Assembly (NCBI GenBank): GCA_034769895.1
Contig: CM068369.1
Span: 144,729,574 to 144,793,573 of the forward strand
DNA length: 64,000 nt
Source: Magicicada septendecula
Taxonomy: Eukaryota > Arthropoda > Insecta > Hemiptera > Cicadidae
Direction: 5' to 3'
Under the pieces are notes generated by a model. It searched no databases. It saw only the letters and a program-made list of their open reading frames with translations, and was not told where the DNA came from. A program made the position numbers and the translations under genes. This document shows, in pieces, positions 36,335 through 49,602 of the stretch (its first letter is position 1; every line of letters starts with the position of its first letter).

Positions 36335-37893
36335 TGTAACGTATTGCCGCGTTACAAATCCAGGGAACCCATCTTAACTGACCTCTGTCAATTATATGGG
36401 CTGCCTACGTTGTAACGAAATGTATCCACACTTATTAACTGAACAAATTACTTACAAACTGTGTAAGGAAACAAGGGAAGGTATTTTATTGATTTACGCA
36501 CTCATTATATGTGTGTAACAAGAAGACTTTCTCTTTATTTGACAACATTTACTGACAGATCCCATGACATCACTAATTAAACTAAAGTTATTTCAATGCT
36601 TTCATCAAACTTTGGGATCAAATTGATTCTATATAGCTATACCTCGGATCCGGGTTAACTTTCTGTATTTTTGTAGTTAAGACTTTTAATTATACTCAAT
36701 TCATGATATTAGCTTGCAAGACTTCTTTAACCATTTGAAGAATGGTACTATTACTTGGAATGATACTACGATACATTAACATATAAACCGTTACAACGTA
36801 TGATATTTGAGTAGTTACAATAAAACTTTTAGATTTACTCTTTTAATGTTTACATAAAATTAATAGTCTTTGAAAAGTCTCTTTTAAAGTTGTGTAGTGT
36901 AACAAATATTAGTAACCCTCGATAGACAGGCTATCGAGTCACCTTTAGAATGGAATGTAGAAACCTCGTCCTGGGGTGTCCGTCTTGGGAATCCTTGAAT
37001 GCGCCGTCATCATCTCGGTCGGGTCTTCGTCGATAAGGTGTCGAATGTTCACAGAGTATATTGAAGCTTCTACGGTGTAATTATATGTAGATTCTCGGCT
37101 GTCCTGATCTGCATCTTCTGTCGGGTATATGAGTGTTTATAAAGTTCTGGTAGATCACATCTTCAGGAGTGATGTTGAAAGTGTAGTTACTTCTTGAAGC
37201 GAGTAGTCCTCTTGTTTAACACCATTTTACTGTTTTGTGTTACATATTATGTCCTTGTGTTATCACACATTTATACTAATTGATACATAACACACGCTTT
37301 TAGTAGCAATATCTCATATACAATATTTAAGTTAAAACAAAAGAATTAGCGACATTGTGTCAGAGCTTTCGCTCGCACGTCTGCACTGCATGAAGACAAC
37401 ATAGCGAGAGAGAGTTTTTCTGCTCGCTTCGACTGGTACTTAACAAGAGGGAGAGGGGCAACTACTGCGTGAGAATATAGTCCCTATCTTTATTTAAGTT
37501 AACATTTTTTAATTACAAAACTTATGCCTTAATAAACATACATAATTTAAGTAAGTTACTTTAGCGACTATTTGTGTCTTCAGATTTTTAATTATTAACA
37601 TTAGGTTTTTTATCTTATTCTAAATTACAGACGACTCGGGAGACATGTCGAGTCCGGAATTAACAGGTCACCGCCTGATAACAGCAAAGGGTTAAATATG
37701 ACAATAATAACTTTTTACAATTTGCCTTTTTATTAAAGTTTCTTTGGACTTATTAATTACTTCTTCCTCTCATACTGAGTACATACAGGGGTTTTAGGTA
37801 TTATAGTGAGATTTAAAATGGCTTAATCGCTCGCAAACTTAATTTTTAAAATTTTTTTATTTTACGATTATTGTTACAATTTATATCGTCACA
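36335..37893 (-). repeat. 5' LTR of element B
   Basis: A 1559-bp LTR that should carry the promoter. It differs from the 3' LTR only at 36427, 37169, 37257 and 37470. The hairpin seen in the 3' LTR is conserved here at about 36918-36938. Confidence 0.98.
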
Positions 37894-37897
37894 ATAC

Positions 37898-40800
37898 GTT
37901 AATACAATTATATTGTAACAGTACAATAATCAATACCAGACGGAATCAGTAATTTAATTTGTTCCACTACGGACTGGAATTTATTTATATACATTTTAAT
38001 TTTAATTATATATTATGTATCTTATAGTTTTGGATTTTGATCAAGCTATTTCCTTACTTCATTTCCGTGCAAAACGTACATTCTATGTATACTGTGTATA
38101 TATTGTATAGTGTGCGAGAACTATACTGTAATATAAAATAAGTTTTTCCTGTATGTACTTGTTCCTCTTTGTTCTAATGAGACTTCATAATCAATGTTAC
38201 TGTAGAATGTGTGTAGTAATACCCGCACTGTCGTAATTGCTTAACAAAACTCACAGATTGCCCTTCTCCGTAAAAATTAAAGTAAGGAGGATTAAGCTAA
38301 ATTAGAGTCAATTAAAATAGCAGAACAATATACGTAGAATAGAACAAAACACAGAACTTGATCCACTAGTCTTTAACATTAACAATGTAAGGAACCGATC
38401 TCATCTGACGCACTAATAAATTAAGTTGTGCAGTACACGGGCTCCTTTTTCAGCCACAACCGTTTTTGAGGGAAAGGAAGCCGCAAGAACACAAACGTGA
38501 GACTATAAATGTTAATTATTGTTAGGAATTTAAAAAGCAGAATTTTTCAAATAATACCATTTACAAAAGATATTTGTGGGTGAAGGCATGTTGGCAGATA
38601 TTTACTAGGCCTAGAATATTAAATTGTATACTTATAGTTTATAAATAAAACTTTTCATTGTAATGCAACCTGTTGATATGCAATTAATGTTTGTCACCAA
38701 CAAGGTGACACAGTTCTGTTACACGTAACTACGAGTAACTACGAGAAAGTCATGATTTACACAAAATATATATGCATTAGGTAAAAACAGAATTACCTGA
38801 CTCGCACAAGGTTAAATTTTGTAAGAATTAGATACTTCATGCCTTTTCTAAACCACAATCTACGATTGGATATTCTCTGTATGTCTCTACTATATGAGTT
38901 TTGTGTATCGGAATCTAAGTTAGAACTAAATAAATTATGTTTATCAGATCATTATCACTTATAAAAATGTAATTTCGTTGTATAAAATTACAATTTTATA
39001 ACCTACAAGCGACACTAACAGACACTAGACATTAAGGTTTATTATCTGAAAAGGAAAGACAAAGTTGAAATTTTAAAATTAAGTAATATAATGACCGTTC
39101 TCACTATTTTTCTTTCCACGTGAGTACCGTAATGGATTTACTGGCTAGCAAGAGAATACAGTGTAAGAATGACTAAAACCCAATAAATGTCAAGGAGCTT
39201 AGTAATAACTAACCCCAGGTTGACAGTTGATGTATTGAATGTATGGAAGATATTTCGTTTACTTCTCCTGCGCATCATGTATAGCGCAGTATACAACTTA
39301 TTGTTATCCCACTCTAACATTCTTCTGCTTCAACATAAGTCAGTGCTGTAAGAGGTAGTCGACACTTATCAATTCAAAGTGTGTTTTCCTTATTTTTCTC
39401 TTTGACCTCATTGACGTATATGTTTATACAATGATAGGCATATCTGTACATATCTTTTACCATCGTTTCTGTATAATATATGTCGCGTAGTTCGCATTGT
39501 TTAATGCTTGTGAGGAATTTACTGTAATTTCTTTTTTCTTGTATTTGTTTTTCACTCTTGTGTTATTTCCCATATTTCGCTTACATATATGATAGATTTA
39601 CAGGACCGCAATAATTTTATAGATCTTCAGATGTGTTTATAGAACTTCTTTTCCTTTCACGGTTTAATTTAATTTGTATTCTCCATATTCTTACAGATTT
39701 GTTAACCTCCAGTTCTACAAACTTATCACATCTATTTCGTTCTCTCTGACTATTTCTGGCTAGTTGTAGGCGTACATGTGCTAACTCGACGTTTCCCCAT
39801 AAACACTATTAGTGTAACGATATAAAGTACAAATAACGTTGGACACGTGAAGTTAATTTACTGTAGCTAACCATGGAATGGAACAAACTTAGCTTACAAT
39901 GGAACAAACTTTGTAAGGCCCACGTAAAAGGCCGGCATAGCATGTCAGATTATTATGCACTTCTGTAGTCGTTCCAGAGAGCAATTATTTTTTTGCTGAT
40001 AAATAAAAGAATAAATAGTAAATAAGTAAGTAATAAATGAACAAATAATAAATAAATAAATACCTAATTTATGAGTTTATCTAGTATATAGTTGTATTTC
40101 AAAACCCAGCAAATAGTTTTGAAATAACCTCTAGTAACAGGATAAATCTGTTGCCAGCCTTCAGGTCTGCGACTAGAGTACATCAACAGTCTTTCGCCCA
40201 GTTGTAATTGAAAAAGCTTTACTGCTATAATGTTAACAATGCATTTATTTCAGCACTTTAAAATCGTCTTCCAGCAACGTGGAACCAAAAAAAGTGTTTA
40301 GTAATTGTATTTTTTTAATTTGTTATATTGTCAAATTGAATACATCAAAAAGCCAGACATACCGTTATAACGTTTTATTAATTAATTTTTTTACCCTTTG
40401 AGGCCTTAAGAGCGGTAAGGGAACCGATAGTAAGTCGTCAGACTCCCCATTCAGTTTGTAGCAAGTCAAGCTGAATTTCTATGCAAAGTATGGAGCGTAC
40501 TCAAATACCGTAACCAAATTGTCGTCGCCAGCTCTTGGTCTATTCCTTTAAACATAATTCTCGAAAAGTAGTTACCGTTATGTAAACAATTTATTAAATT
40601 TACTAAGTAAATACATATTCAATTTCCTAGTCATTCATGTTCTATTAAATACACTACGTTTCACAGCTTCTCGTGTAACACACTTTCTTCAAGATCTTGT
40701 TTCCATGTTTTAAATTTATTATTTATTTTTTTTTTTTTTACTACTCCTACCACAAACTATAAGCAACAATGGGCGGTAGTGGTTTAGAGAGCACTCTCAT

Positions 40801-42235
40801 GCTCGCTGCATTATGCTTGATTCCTGTAGTAGGTAAAAGTAATCTGTCTTTATACTTTTACACACACATACACGCACGCGAGCGCGTATGTGACCTACAA
40901 TGACTACATTTGAATCGACCACCAGACAAAAGTGTCGTAGCTACACAAGCATGTTGATAAACTTATACAATTTTTTATAATTCTCGTGTAGAAGCCATAT
41001 ACATTATATGTATAATTTCAATGACTCTATTTCTAAATTTGCCAGCTTAAGGTTTTCATTTAAAATCCGTTTTTCTCAAGTATTTTTAACCTTAAATACA
41101 ATTGTAATCTAACTTAACGTAATCTAATCTAAACAAATTTAGTCGTACTTCAAAGTGTAGTACTCACTTCAAAAGTTCTCATTACAAAAGAAGATCCCTC
41201 TGACACAAAAACGAAGTAATGACTCCTACTTCGTCATTACTTCGACGAAAAAGCAAGTAGATGGAACGTAATCTCTCCTACTTGTTTTAAAGAAAGATCT
41301 AAATTTTCATGCTGTGTAAAATACAAATAAAACGTGCCCGTAAAATTACAAATATATCGAACAAATGAATGTAATGTGGCAATAGCCAACAATCTGAATC
41401 ACAATACGTATAGCCAGAACTAAAACAAACCTGTGGCGCCTGTTATCTTGACAAATAAATGACTATACCCTTATTATATTATAATATTCACTGTGTTTGT
41501 TTTGAAGTAATTTTTTGTTTCTAAGTATATCCTCAAAAATATAAATAAAACTGTTTCCATGTACATACTTATGTAACTTTTTGTAAATAAATAAACCTTG
41601 TCAGTTTTTCAAGGTTTCCCTATTCACGGGAAGAACTGACGCTAACTTCCCGGATATGTATAACCCTTCCAGGCTGTAACAGCACAGAGAGACATATCGA
41701 ACTTGTCAGCGCAAAACTTTGTGATTGTTTCCTCTTTCACTCTAGCGTAGGAAAAGAGCGAGAGAGATAGAGAGAGATAGTGTGAGAGGGGGTTAAACGG
41801 TTAAAGCTACATAAAAAACACAGTATATTTACTGCAGGATACTGATAAGTTGTTTGAAAATAAAACAAGTGTTCTTATTGTAACATAGTTTAATGAAAGA
41901 TGGAAAAATAAGCGGATTCAGTGTAGAAAGACCAAAACGTTTTCTGCGCAAACTATCCTTTTATATGTGTACAAGGGGGAAAAGAGTTGTCATTATTGCA
42001 ACTCAGGCATTCATTCTGTACTTCACAATTAAATCTCTGCTACCCATTCATATATTCAAGTGAGGATAGTATGTGACTGCATAGTAATGTGTTTCGATGT
42101 TTTGTGTCTCTGTAATAAATTCAACCCTGGTTGCATTTGCCCACTGTGAAAATACTCAGGTTGGAAAGTTTTACTACTCTGAGTACCACCATGAAAACAA
42201 CAAAGCATGTGTAAGGACCGCGAGCGCAACATACA
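37898..42235. other. AT-rich non-coding DNA
   Basis: No gene is recognised. A 12-bp inverted repeat with a short loop lies at 41212-41244 (CGAAGTAATGAC and complement). A short GA-rich patch lies at about 41757-41785, and T runs near 40727. Confidence 0.5.
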
Positions 42236-42455
42236 CGCGCGCGTACTAGAGTGTGTGGCGGAGTCAATGCAAGCCACGCGCACTTGCTCTGACCACAACA
42301 CGCAGACTGCAACGCGTGGCATGTCGGCTCAAGCGGTGCGGTGCGAGTCTGTACGCGCGGGCGTTACATGCGTGCTGGAGGCAATGGAAGTCACGTGCAC
42401 TTGCACTGACCCCAACATGCAAACTGCAAGCCAGCCTGTGTCCGCCAAACGGGTG
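42236..42455. repeat. GC-rich diverged tandem duplication, about 120-bp period
   Basis: Two tandem units, starting near 42251 and 42371, share blocks such as GCAATGCAAG/GCAATGGAAG, GCACTTGC, CTGACC, CAACA and GCAAACTGCAA. The block is markedly GC- and CpG-rich within AT-rich DNA. Frames are open on both strands (91 and 88 codons), but they translate the repeat and match no family. Confidence 0.7.
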
Positions 42456-43889
42456 TGTGTGAGTGTGATACCCCTGTCCTGACCGTAGCAATCAAAATAG
42501 AAAGAAACCCCATGTACCTCGAGTATTTCACAATAGGTAAACAGACCATGGATAAATTTACACCCAAACACACCAACAGAATACGTCTGTAATCGTTGCT
42601 AGTTAAAATAATTAAAATATATAATTAAAAATGTATTAAAATAAATAAAATAATTAATTTCGATCAATTGCTATGAAACAGACAATTTATTGTTGACAAT
42701 TTCAGCAATTAAAATTTTTAATAGTGGTTTATTGTAATATGTAAAAGTCAAAAGGCCATATATTATTTTACATTATACAAAAATGTACAAATAATTGCAT
42801 TATCTGCAAAGAAAGAATTTAAATTAACAGCCGAATTACCAGAAATGCGAGTATAAAAGGCTAATAAATCTTTTTATAACCGATTTAGCAAAATTTCCGT
42901 AACCATGCCTTAGGATGTAAGACACGCAATGTCCTTACATCCAGACTTGTCTTTACTATTTGAGATTATGCTAAAGATAATGAAATGATGCATCTATCAA
43001 TTCATTTGTATACAAGGTTTATATAAAGCCGTGTATATAAACTGAAGTACGCTATAATCCATCCAGTTGCACACTGAGTGTTAAAATTATTCTACTAAAT
43101 AGTATTTTCATTTCTAATACGTAGGAACAAAGTTTCATAACAAATTAATTTTGATTTCCTCACTGTCAGTAGTATTATTTATAATTTCCTTCAGACCAGT
43201 TCATATTATTTTGATAGCGATTCTTTCAACATGTAACATAAATCTTCTCCTTGATACTATTGTTCTTTACTTTAAGACACTAATTTTATGATATTTCTTC
43301 TTCAAGCAAATGTGAATAACATCTTATATTTTCTCTTATTTGACTGGCCTTTTTTTATCTATGCCATTATTTCGTAGAAGTTCTTTTAGGTTTTGCATGC
43401 AAGATTCGCTTTTGATCATTCATGATACAATCTACATATTTATACGTCTGTCCTTCAGGCTTGGTGACTATGCCTCTGCTTCATTTTCGTAAATTATTTT
43501 ATATATTACCGATAATCATTTTAATATAATGTAATTAACTACTTTTAATTTTTTTTAAATTTAATATTGCTTGTCAGTTAATAGTTTTTAATGTTGCCAG
43601 CTTTATCGTCTTTACTATAATTTCTTTAAGTTACTGACAAATAGAAATCTTCAGGCTACACTGCACTGAAATATTGATTTTACCGTAAGACACTAATTGG
43701 GCAAAGGCCAGATGAGGAAAGCCAAATAGTTTAAATACGTTACTCTCCACCGCCCTACCTACACGTCACTTTTGTCGTTTAATTTTTTCTGAAACCATCT
43801 GACACGTTTTCATTGATACATGTTTTAAATAAATTGGCGGTGGAGAAATTGAAACCAGCTTTTTTAATAATCTACATCGAAAAGTATAT
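42456..43889. other. AT-rich non-coding DNA
   Basis: I see nothing recognisable in this stretch before the GT array. Confidence 0.55.
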
Positions 43890-44763
<874 letters not shown>

Positions 44764-44848
<85 letters not shown>

Positions 44849-44872
44849 GAGTAGAGAGAGAGAGAGTGAGAG
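44764..44872. repeat. GA microsatellite
   Basis: About 80 bp of pure GA is followed by interrupted GA/GT units. The Arg/Glu frame across it is a shadow. Confidence 0.96.
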
Positions 44873-45880
44873 CGGTACAGTTTTTTGCTCATATTAAATT
44901 ATTTTGTTTAACATTGGGAAACTTTTCTGAGTTAACAATTTTTCAATGTCCGTTTAATATTAGGTTAAAGGTTGGCTGCAGAATACAACGTTGTGAATAG
45001 CAAAACCGTATATTTCAACGTGGAATAATTAACACTGCACGAGAGGAGAGAAGATCATTAGAAACATTAATTTAATTAGTGCAGCTGGCAGTTCAATGCG
45101 AAAAACTAGTGATTTTGTTGTGTTCGGCATGTAGGCCTACTCATAGAGGAAGAAAAGCTGCTGATACTTAACTACATTACAGAGAACATTTCTGATAATT
45201 TTATTATCAACGTCGCTAATATTTACGATTACAATTGTTATAAGAAAGGATGTGAAAAGGACTCGATTACAGCAATTATGTAAGACACTCGAGTATTTTG
45301 AATTTGAAGAGAAAAGAAAAAATCACTATAATAAAATAATTAGTGATAATAAAGTTCTTTGGGTCAATTCAAGTTTTTTGTAATGTTTTCATAAATGCTC
45401 TTTTCTGTCAGGTGGTTTCATAAATTACTTTGGAAATAACTACAACATTAGGTTACAAAACCTAACGTAACCATTTCTGGGTATGGAGTTTAGTGTCAAC
45501 AAGGAGCATTTTTGGCCTTTATTTGTACACGGCTCGCATATGGCAGCCTACCCTGCCTGACTCCTATGCTGCTTCGGTGGTACACATGGGAGCCATTATT
45601 ATTATTTGTACACCTCGTTATTAGTAATGATATTGTTTATTTAAAGATTAGTTTTTAGTATTGATACGTGAAGGAATATTAATCAAAAACTTTGAATCAG
45701 TTGCTCCTTTGCATTAAAAGTGTCTATTATAAAGGTGAAAAACAATAGAAACAAAGACGGTGAAACTTGTTGGTTAAAACAGGAATGACTGAATGTAATA
45801 TTTGCATCTTAATTTCAGGTAATTTATAAATATCATAGAAACAATTTATTTCCCTAATGAATCATTTCAATAAAGTACTA
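44873..45880. other. AT-rich non-coding DNA
   Basis: A less AT-rich patch at 45530-45600 (CCTGCCTGACTCC, GGTGGTACACATGGG) followed by an ATT run could be an old repeat end. It was not identified. Confidence 0.45.
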
Positions 45881-45892
45881 TATAGTGGTAAA

Positions 45893-46050
45893 CCGCGTAC
45901 AAGATGGCTTGACCAGGTTGGTAAGGAGGCAGTGAGGCTGTGTGCAGCAAACTGGTGGACATTGGCCGGGAGTAGAGACCAGTGGGAAAGATTTCTTTTG
46001 GAGGCCAGGGCCCGGACTGGGCTGTAGCGCCGAGGATGTATGTATGTATG
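45893..46050 (+). mobile_element. 5'-truncated LINE 3' end with 12-bp target duplication
   Basis: A 158-bp insertion is flanked by perfect 12-bp repeats TATAGTGGTAAA at 45881-45892 and 46051-46062. It encodes a fragment of the C-terminus of a non-LTR ORF2, PRTRWLDQVGKEAVRLCA then WERFLLEARARTGL, ends with TAG, and carries a tail of ATGT/GTAT units. This is the structure left by target-primed reverse transcription with 5' truncation. The clade cannot be set from so short a piece. Confidence 0.9.
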
Positions 46051-46062
46051 TATAGTGGTAAA

Positions 46063-47555
46063 GCATTATATATGAAGCTTAATGTGAAACGTAAAAAAAA
46101 ATTGTTCCACGAACTCTGTTTCATAAAACGCACACGTACTTTATTGTATGCAAAACTTACCGTGTTGTGTATTATAAAGCACAATGCTGATCCCAAAATC
46201 AAATACAAGAGAACTACAAATTTTTTTTGCCGTGCGAACACTCAGTATCACGTTTGTTATAACTAACATTTTCCTTGAAATTTATTCCATTCACAAAGAG
46301 AAACGTAATACAATATTAAATTATGGGCCACTGTAAATAACAAACATACTATATGTCTACTTTATTGTAGTTTGCTACCTCTGGAGTCAAAATTATTGAA
46401 TTATACATTTACATTTTTGGAAGGACGATTTAATAATAACTTTTTACATACTCCTCTGAGACCTGCGAAGGTACTTTATTATTGTAATAAGTACGATCCC
46501 ACAATTAGTAGCCTACATGTAATTCTACATTATGAGTCTACTGTCTTGGCTAGTAGGGGTAATTGTAAATTTATAGACCTACATCGTAATTTGTTTGCTT
46601 TTTCAATTTTGTTAGACATAAAATTTTTAATAGTATAACAATTCTTCACGTTTTAGAAAATGCATTGTTTGTAATTACAACTGCCAGCAAATCAACAATG
46701 TTGATTGGTAGTAAAACCAAGTTCATTAACATTTATTTTGTATGTGACTACATCAAGCGTAGCTTCGCAATAATTGTTATTGTCTAGAGCGAGGTTATAT
46801 TGTCTTTATAAAGTTTCAAGTAGTAAATAATATGGAATATTAGTACAAAACTGTAAAGTTATTATTCTATGTAGGTATTTTTATAATACATAAAATATTA
46901 ACATTTAGGTAGGTTTTTCTATATTGCAACGGAACACAAGATGATAAGCTATGTTATTTGTATCAGAGCACATGGATGACGAGCATTTTCATGTTTAAAT
47001 TGGTTTTATGTAATACTTTGTCTTTTAGCCGTAAGTTTTGTATTTAGAAATGGATAAGCATGTAGGGTATACTAAATTCTCCGTAAAAATATGGTCTTTA
47101 TTGTCATGTATTTTTGAGTGAATTTGTGCGCGGGTGCGGGTGTGATAACGTGTGATCGCTATATCTTCCGCGGTAATTAACCGATCGACGTGAAACTTTG
47201 ACAGTGAATTATTTATCTAAATAGCTTCAATTTATGTGTACTCTATGGTCCATAACTATTTTAGAAATATGGTTTTTTAAGTAGGAAAACTCAATTTGAA
47301 ACACTTATCATTAATAGGTTCATAAAAATTTGTAGATAATTCAATGCAAGTTAGTGCATATTTATACAAACTCTTTCTGGAAAAGTTTAAATCTGATGAA
47401 AGTATTAATCATGTGTACGTGGAAGGTGTACGACTAATACACCTTATTAAATTGATACCCATATTCACCCTAAGATTGATAAAATTTACATATCAATTAA
47501 TAATAAACTATTCTAGATAAATTAATAAGCATTGTGTGTTTAACATATTTGAGAA
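46063..47555. other. AT-rich non-coding DNA
   Basis: An 88-codon frame at 46372-46638 is AT-rich and unassigned. I support nothing else here. Confidence 0.5.
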
Positions 47556-47705
47556 GAGGACGACAGGACGAAGAGGACGCCGGACGAAGAGAACGCCGGA
47601 CGAAGAGGACGCCAGGACGAAGAGGGCGCTAGGACGAAGAGGACGCTAGGACGAAGAGGACGCCAGGAAGGAGTGACGCTGAAGAAGAGGACGCCAGGAC
47701 GTGAG
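47556..47705. repeat. 18-bp minisatellite
   Basis: About eight imperfect units of roughly 18 bp share GGACGAAGAGGACGCC, with variants GGGCGC, GGACGCT and GAACGCC. It is purine-rich on the plus strand. The minus frame of 70 codons is a translation of the repeat. Confidence 0.9.
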
Positions 47706-49339
47706 TGGCTGTAGGAAGCGGAGGATTGCACGTACCGAGGTCGTAGCCTCAATCAAGTAAAACCGATATATTATCGAAATTTATAAACTATAATTGCAAA
47801 TTACAATACATGACAATTTATAATACAATATACCTCTTTAAAACTATATTTGTGTGTATAATAAATAATTTTTCATCTCCTCCATAATAGACTTGTTTGT
47901 GATTTTTACACACTCACTGTTCAATTAAATTTGAACTGTTGCAATGTAATAACAAACACTACAATAACAAAATCAGAAAACTTTATTTGTACAATGTAAA
48001 CAACATTTTTATTAATATTGAAGACAAACACTATTTTTTAATGTACTATCTACCGATATCAGTGTTTAATATGTAGTACTACAAGTACATATTTAATACG
48101 TTATAAACAAGTTAAGCTAAATTTATAAGTATTTTAATAGTTTAGCAATGTAAAGTATGTATTTTTTTTAATGATACCACTTAATCTTAAACCTTATAAC
48201 CATATCTGAGAACCAGATTACTTTACTACTAGACACAGGACATAGAAGCTGTAAACACTGGTTACATTAATTATGTAGAGGATAACAACAATGATTTACG
48301 CTTGAAAATGCGCAGCTAAGCTTAACTCGTCTTGACACAGCTGTGCATGATAAGGCTATGTAAGACGGGTTTACAGAGATTCCCAAGTAGGTGTTAAACT
48401 GTCAAGGACGCCAGTTAATGTACACTCCTCTATCTAGTTAAGAAAATAGTGCTTATTAAAGTTTATCATTTCAAAGACATTCTCTCTTAGCCCCGAAATA
48501 TGTTTCACCCTCACTAACGTGCATATACTTTACTATATCCAAGCAGTACATAAAAAATTTCCTTAGGAACGACATTATTTTAATGTTCTATAAGATAATG
48601 TTAAAATGATCACCGTACTGGGAGTAAGGTATAGCCTATAATAAAGCTGAAATAGACCCGTATTTTACTTTGTATTAATTGTGCACAAATCTTGTAAACA
48701 ATTGTGTAAGATTAACAACGTGTAGATATAGTTAATTCAGGCTGATTCAGTATTTGCTCTTAAGACTTAGTAAGAAAGTGAAATATTTTTGGGTGTTTTC
48801 AGAGAATATTATTGTAAATGCATATATTTTATTCAGTATTAAATAAGACCAGAAATTTAAAAAAAACGATTTAGGTAATATTAATGTTACTGTAACAGAG
48901 CTAAGAATATTTATATATAGGACAAGAAATAAAAAAATCTTCTTTGTTTTACAAATTCAACAAAATGTTTATAGCTTCATCAGTAGCAAAGGATTTTTTT
49001 ACACATGAGAAAGAAGATTTATTTCTACGTGTACCAGTTTCCTGTTAAAACTCTAACAAACGCTGAAGGGAAAGAATTCTCTCCAACACACCGCAAAACC
49101 AACAGCAAACAAAAATTAAGCTGAATATGTAAAAAGTAAGAACCGTGCAAAAACTTCTTTTGCATTATAACATTTTTGATTTAAATAGGACAGTGATTGG
49201 GAGAGAGAGACGTGGCTAACTTGACAAGGCATGGCCTTTAGATGATGATAATCATCATCATTAAAGTATAATTACATGAAACATTTCGTATTCATTTTAT
49301 ATTAAAATAAATGTATTACAAAATATTAATTTACGTAGG
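47706..49339. other. AT-rich non-coding DNA
   Basis: No coding region is seen. The segment 49274-49339 resembles 52085-52160, part of an old dispersed repeat that the Penelope-like insertion at 49352 later entered. Confidence 0.5.
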
Positions 49340-49351
49340 AAATAATTTAGA

Positions 49352-49590
49352 TATAATTTACCTTAATTTCCGTCCAGTGACGTCAAGCGTAATTTGTATT
49401 TGGTTACGCGTTTCAGGCCATGTGGCCCATCCTCAGACCATCACTCCAAGAGGAGCTCGTTAAAAAATAAAAAAATCTACATAAAACAAACACATAATAA
49501 ATAAATACAAAAATTTATTAAAACATATAAAGGCGTTCTATTACACGAACACGGTGCACCGCGTGTAGCATGCCTGAACTAATTATTCTT
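49352..49590 (-). mobile_element. Penelope-like element fragment with 12-bp target duplication
   Basis: A 239-bp insertion lies between two copies of AAATAATTTAGA (49340-49351 and 49591-49602). On the minus strand it carries CTGAGGAT, a GGCCA/TGGCC hairpin, then TGAAAC (49410-49436), the signature found at ends of Penelope-like elements. The homologous sequence near 52085-52200 lacks the insertion. There is no reverse transcriptase, so this is a short truncated copy. Confidence 0.65.
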
Positions 49591-49602
49591 AAATAATTTA
49601 GA

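Larger units (their letters stand above)
28433..37893 (-). mobile_element. Element B: young Ty3/Gypsy LTR retrotransposon with frameshifted gag-pol
   Basis: This is a full-length 9461-bp element read right to left. The LTRs are 36335-37893 (5') and 28433-29991 (3'), each exactly 1559 bp, TGT...ACA. Reading both through, I find four substitutions (28525, 29267, 29355 and 29568 and their partners at +7902), about 0.26%. The 4-bp ATAC flanks both ends (28429-28432 and 37894-37897). The order is 990-nt leader, gag, -1 slippery site, protease, reverse transcriptase, RNase H, integrase, about 500-nt 3' region. There is no envelope gene. Near-identical LTRs and long open frames point to very recent insertion, although a single-base frameshift breaks Pol before integrase. 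Confidence 0.97.

Noticed and set aside
42207..42482. Cys-rich secreted protein in the GC-rich tandem repeat
   Set aside because: Open frames on both strands follow the repeat period; no signal peptide or conserved cysteine spacing.
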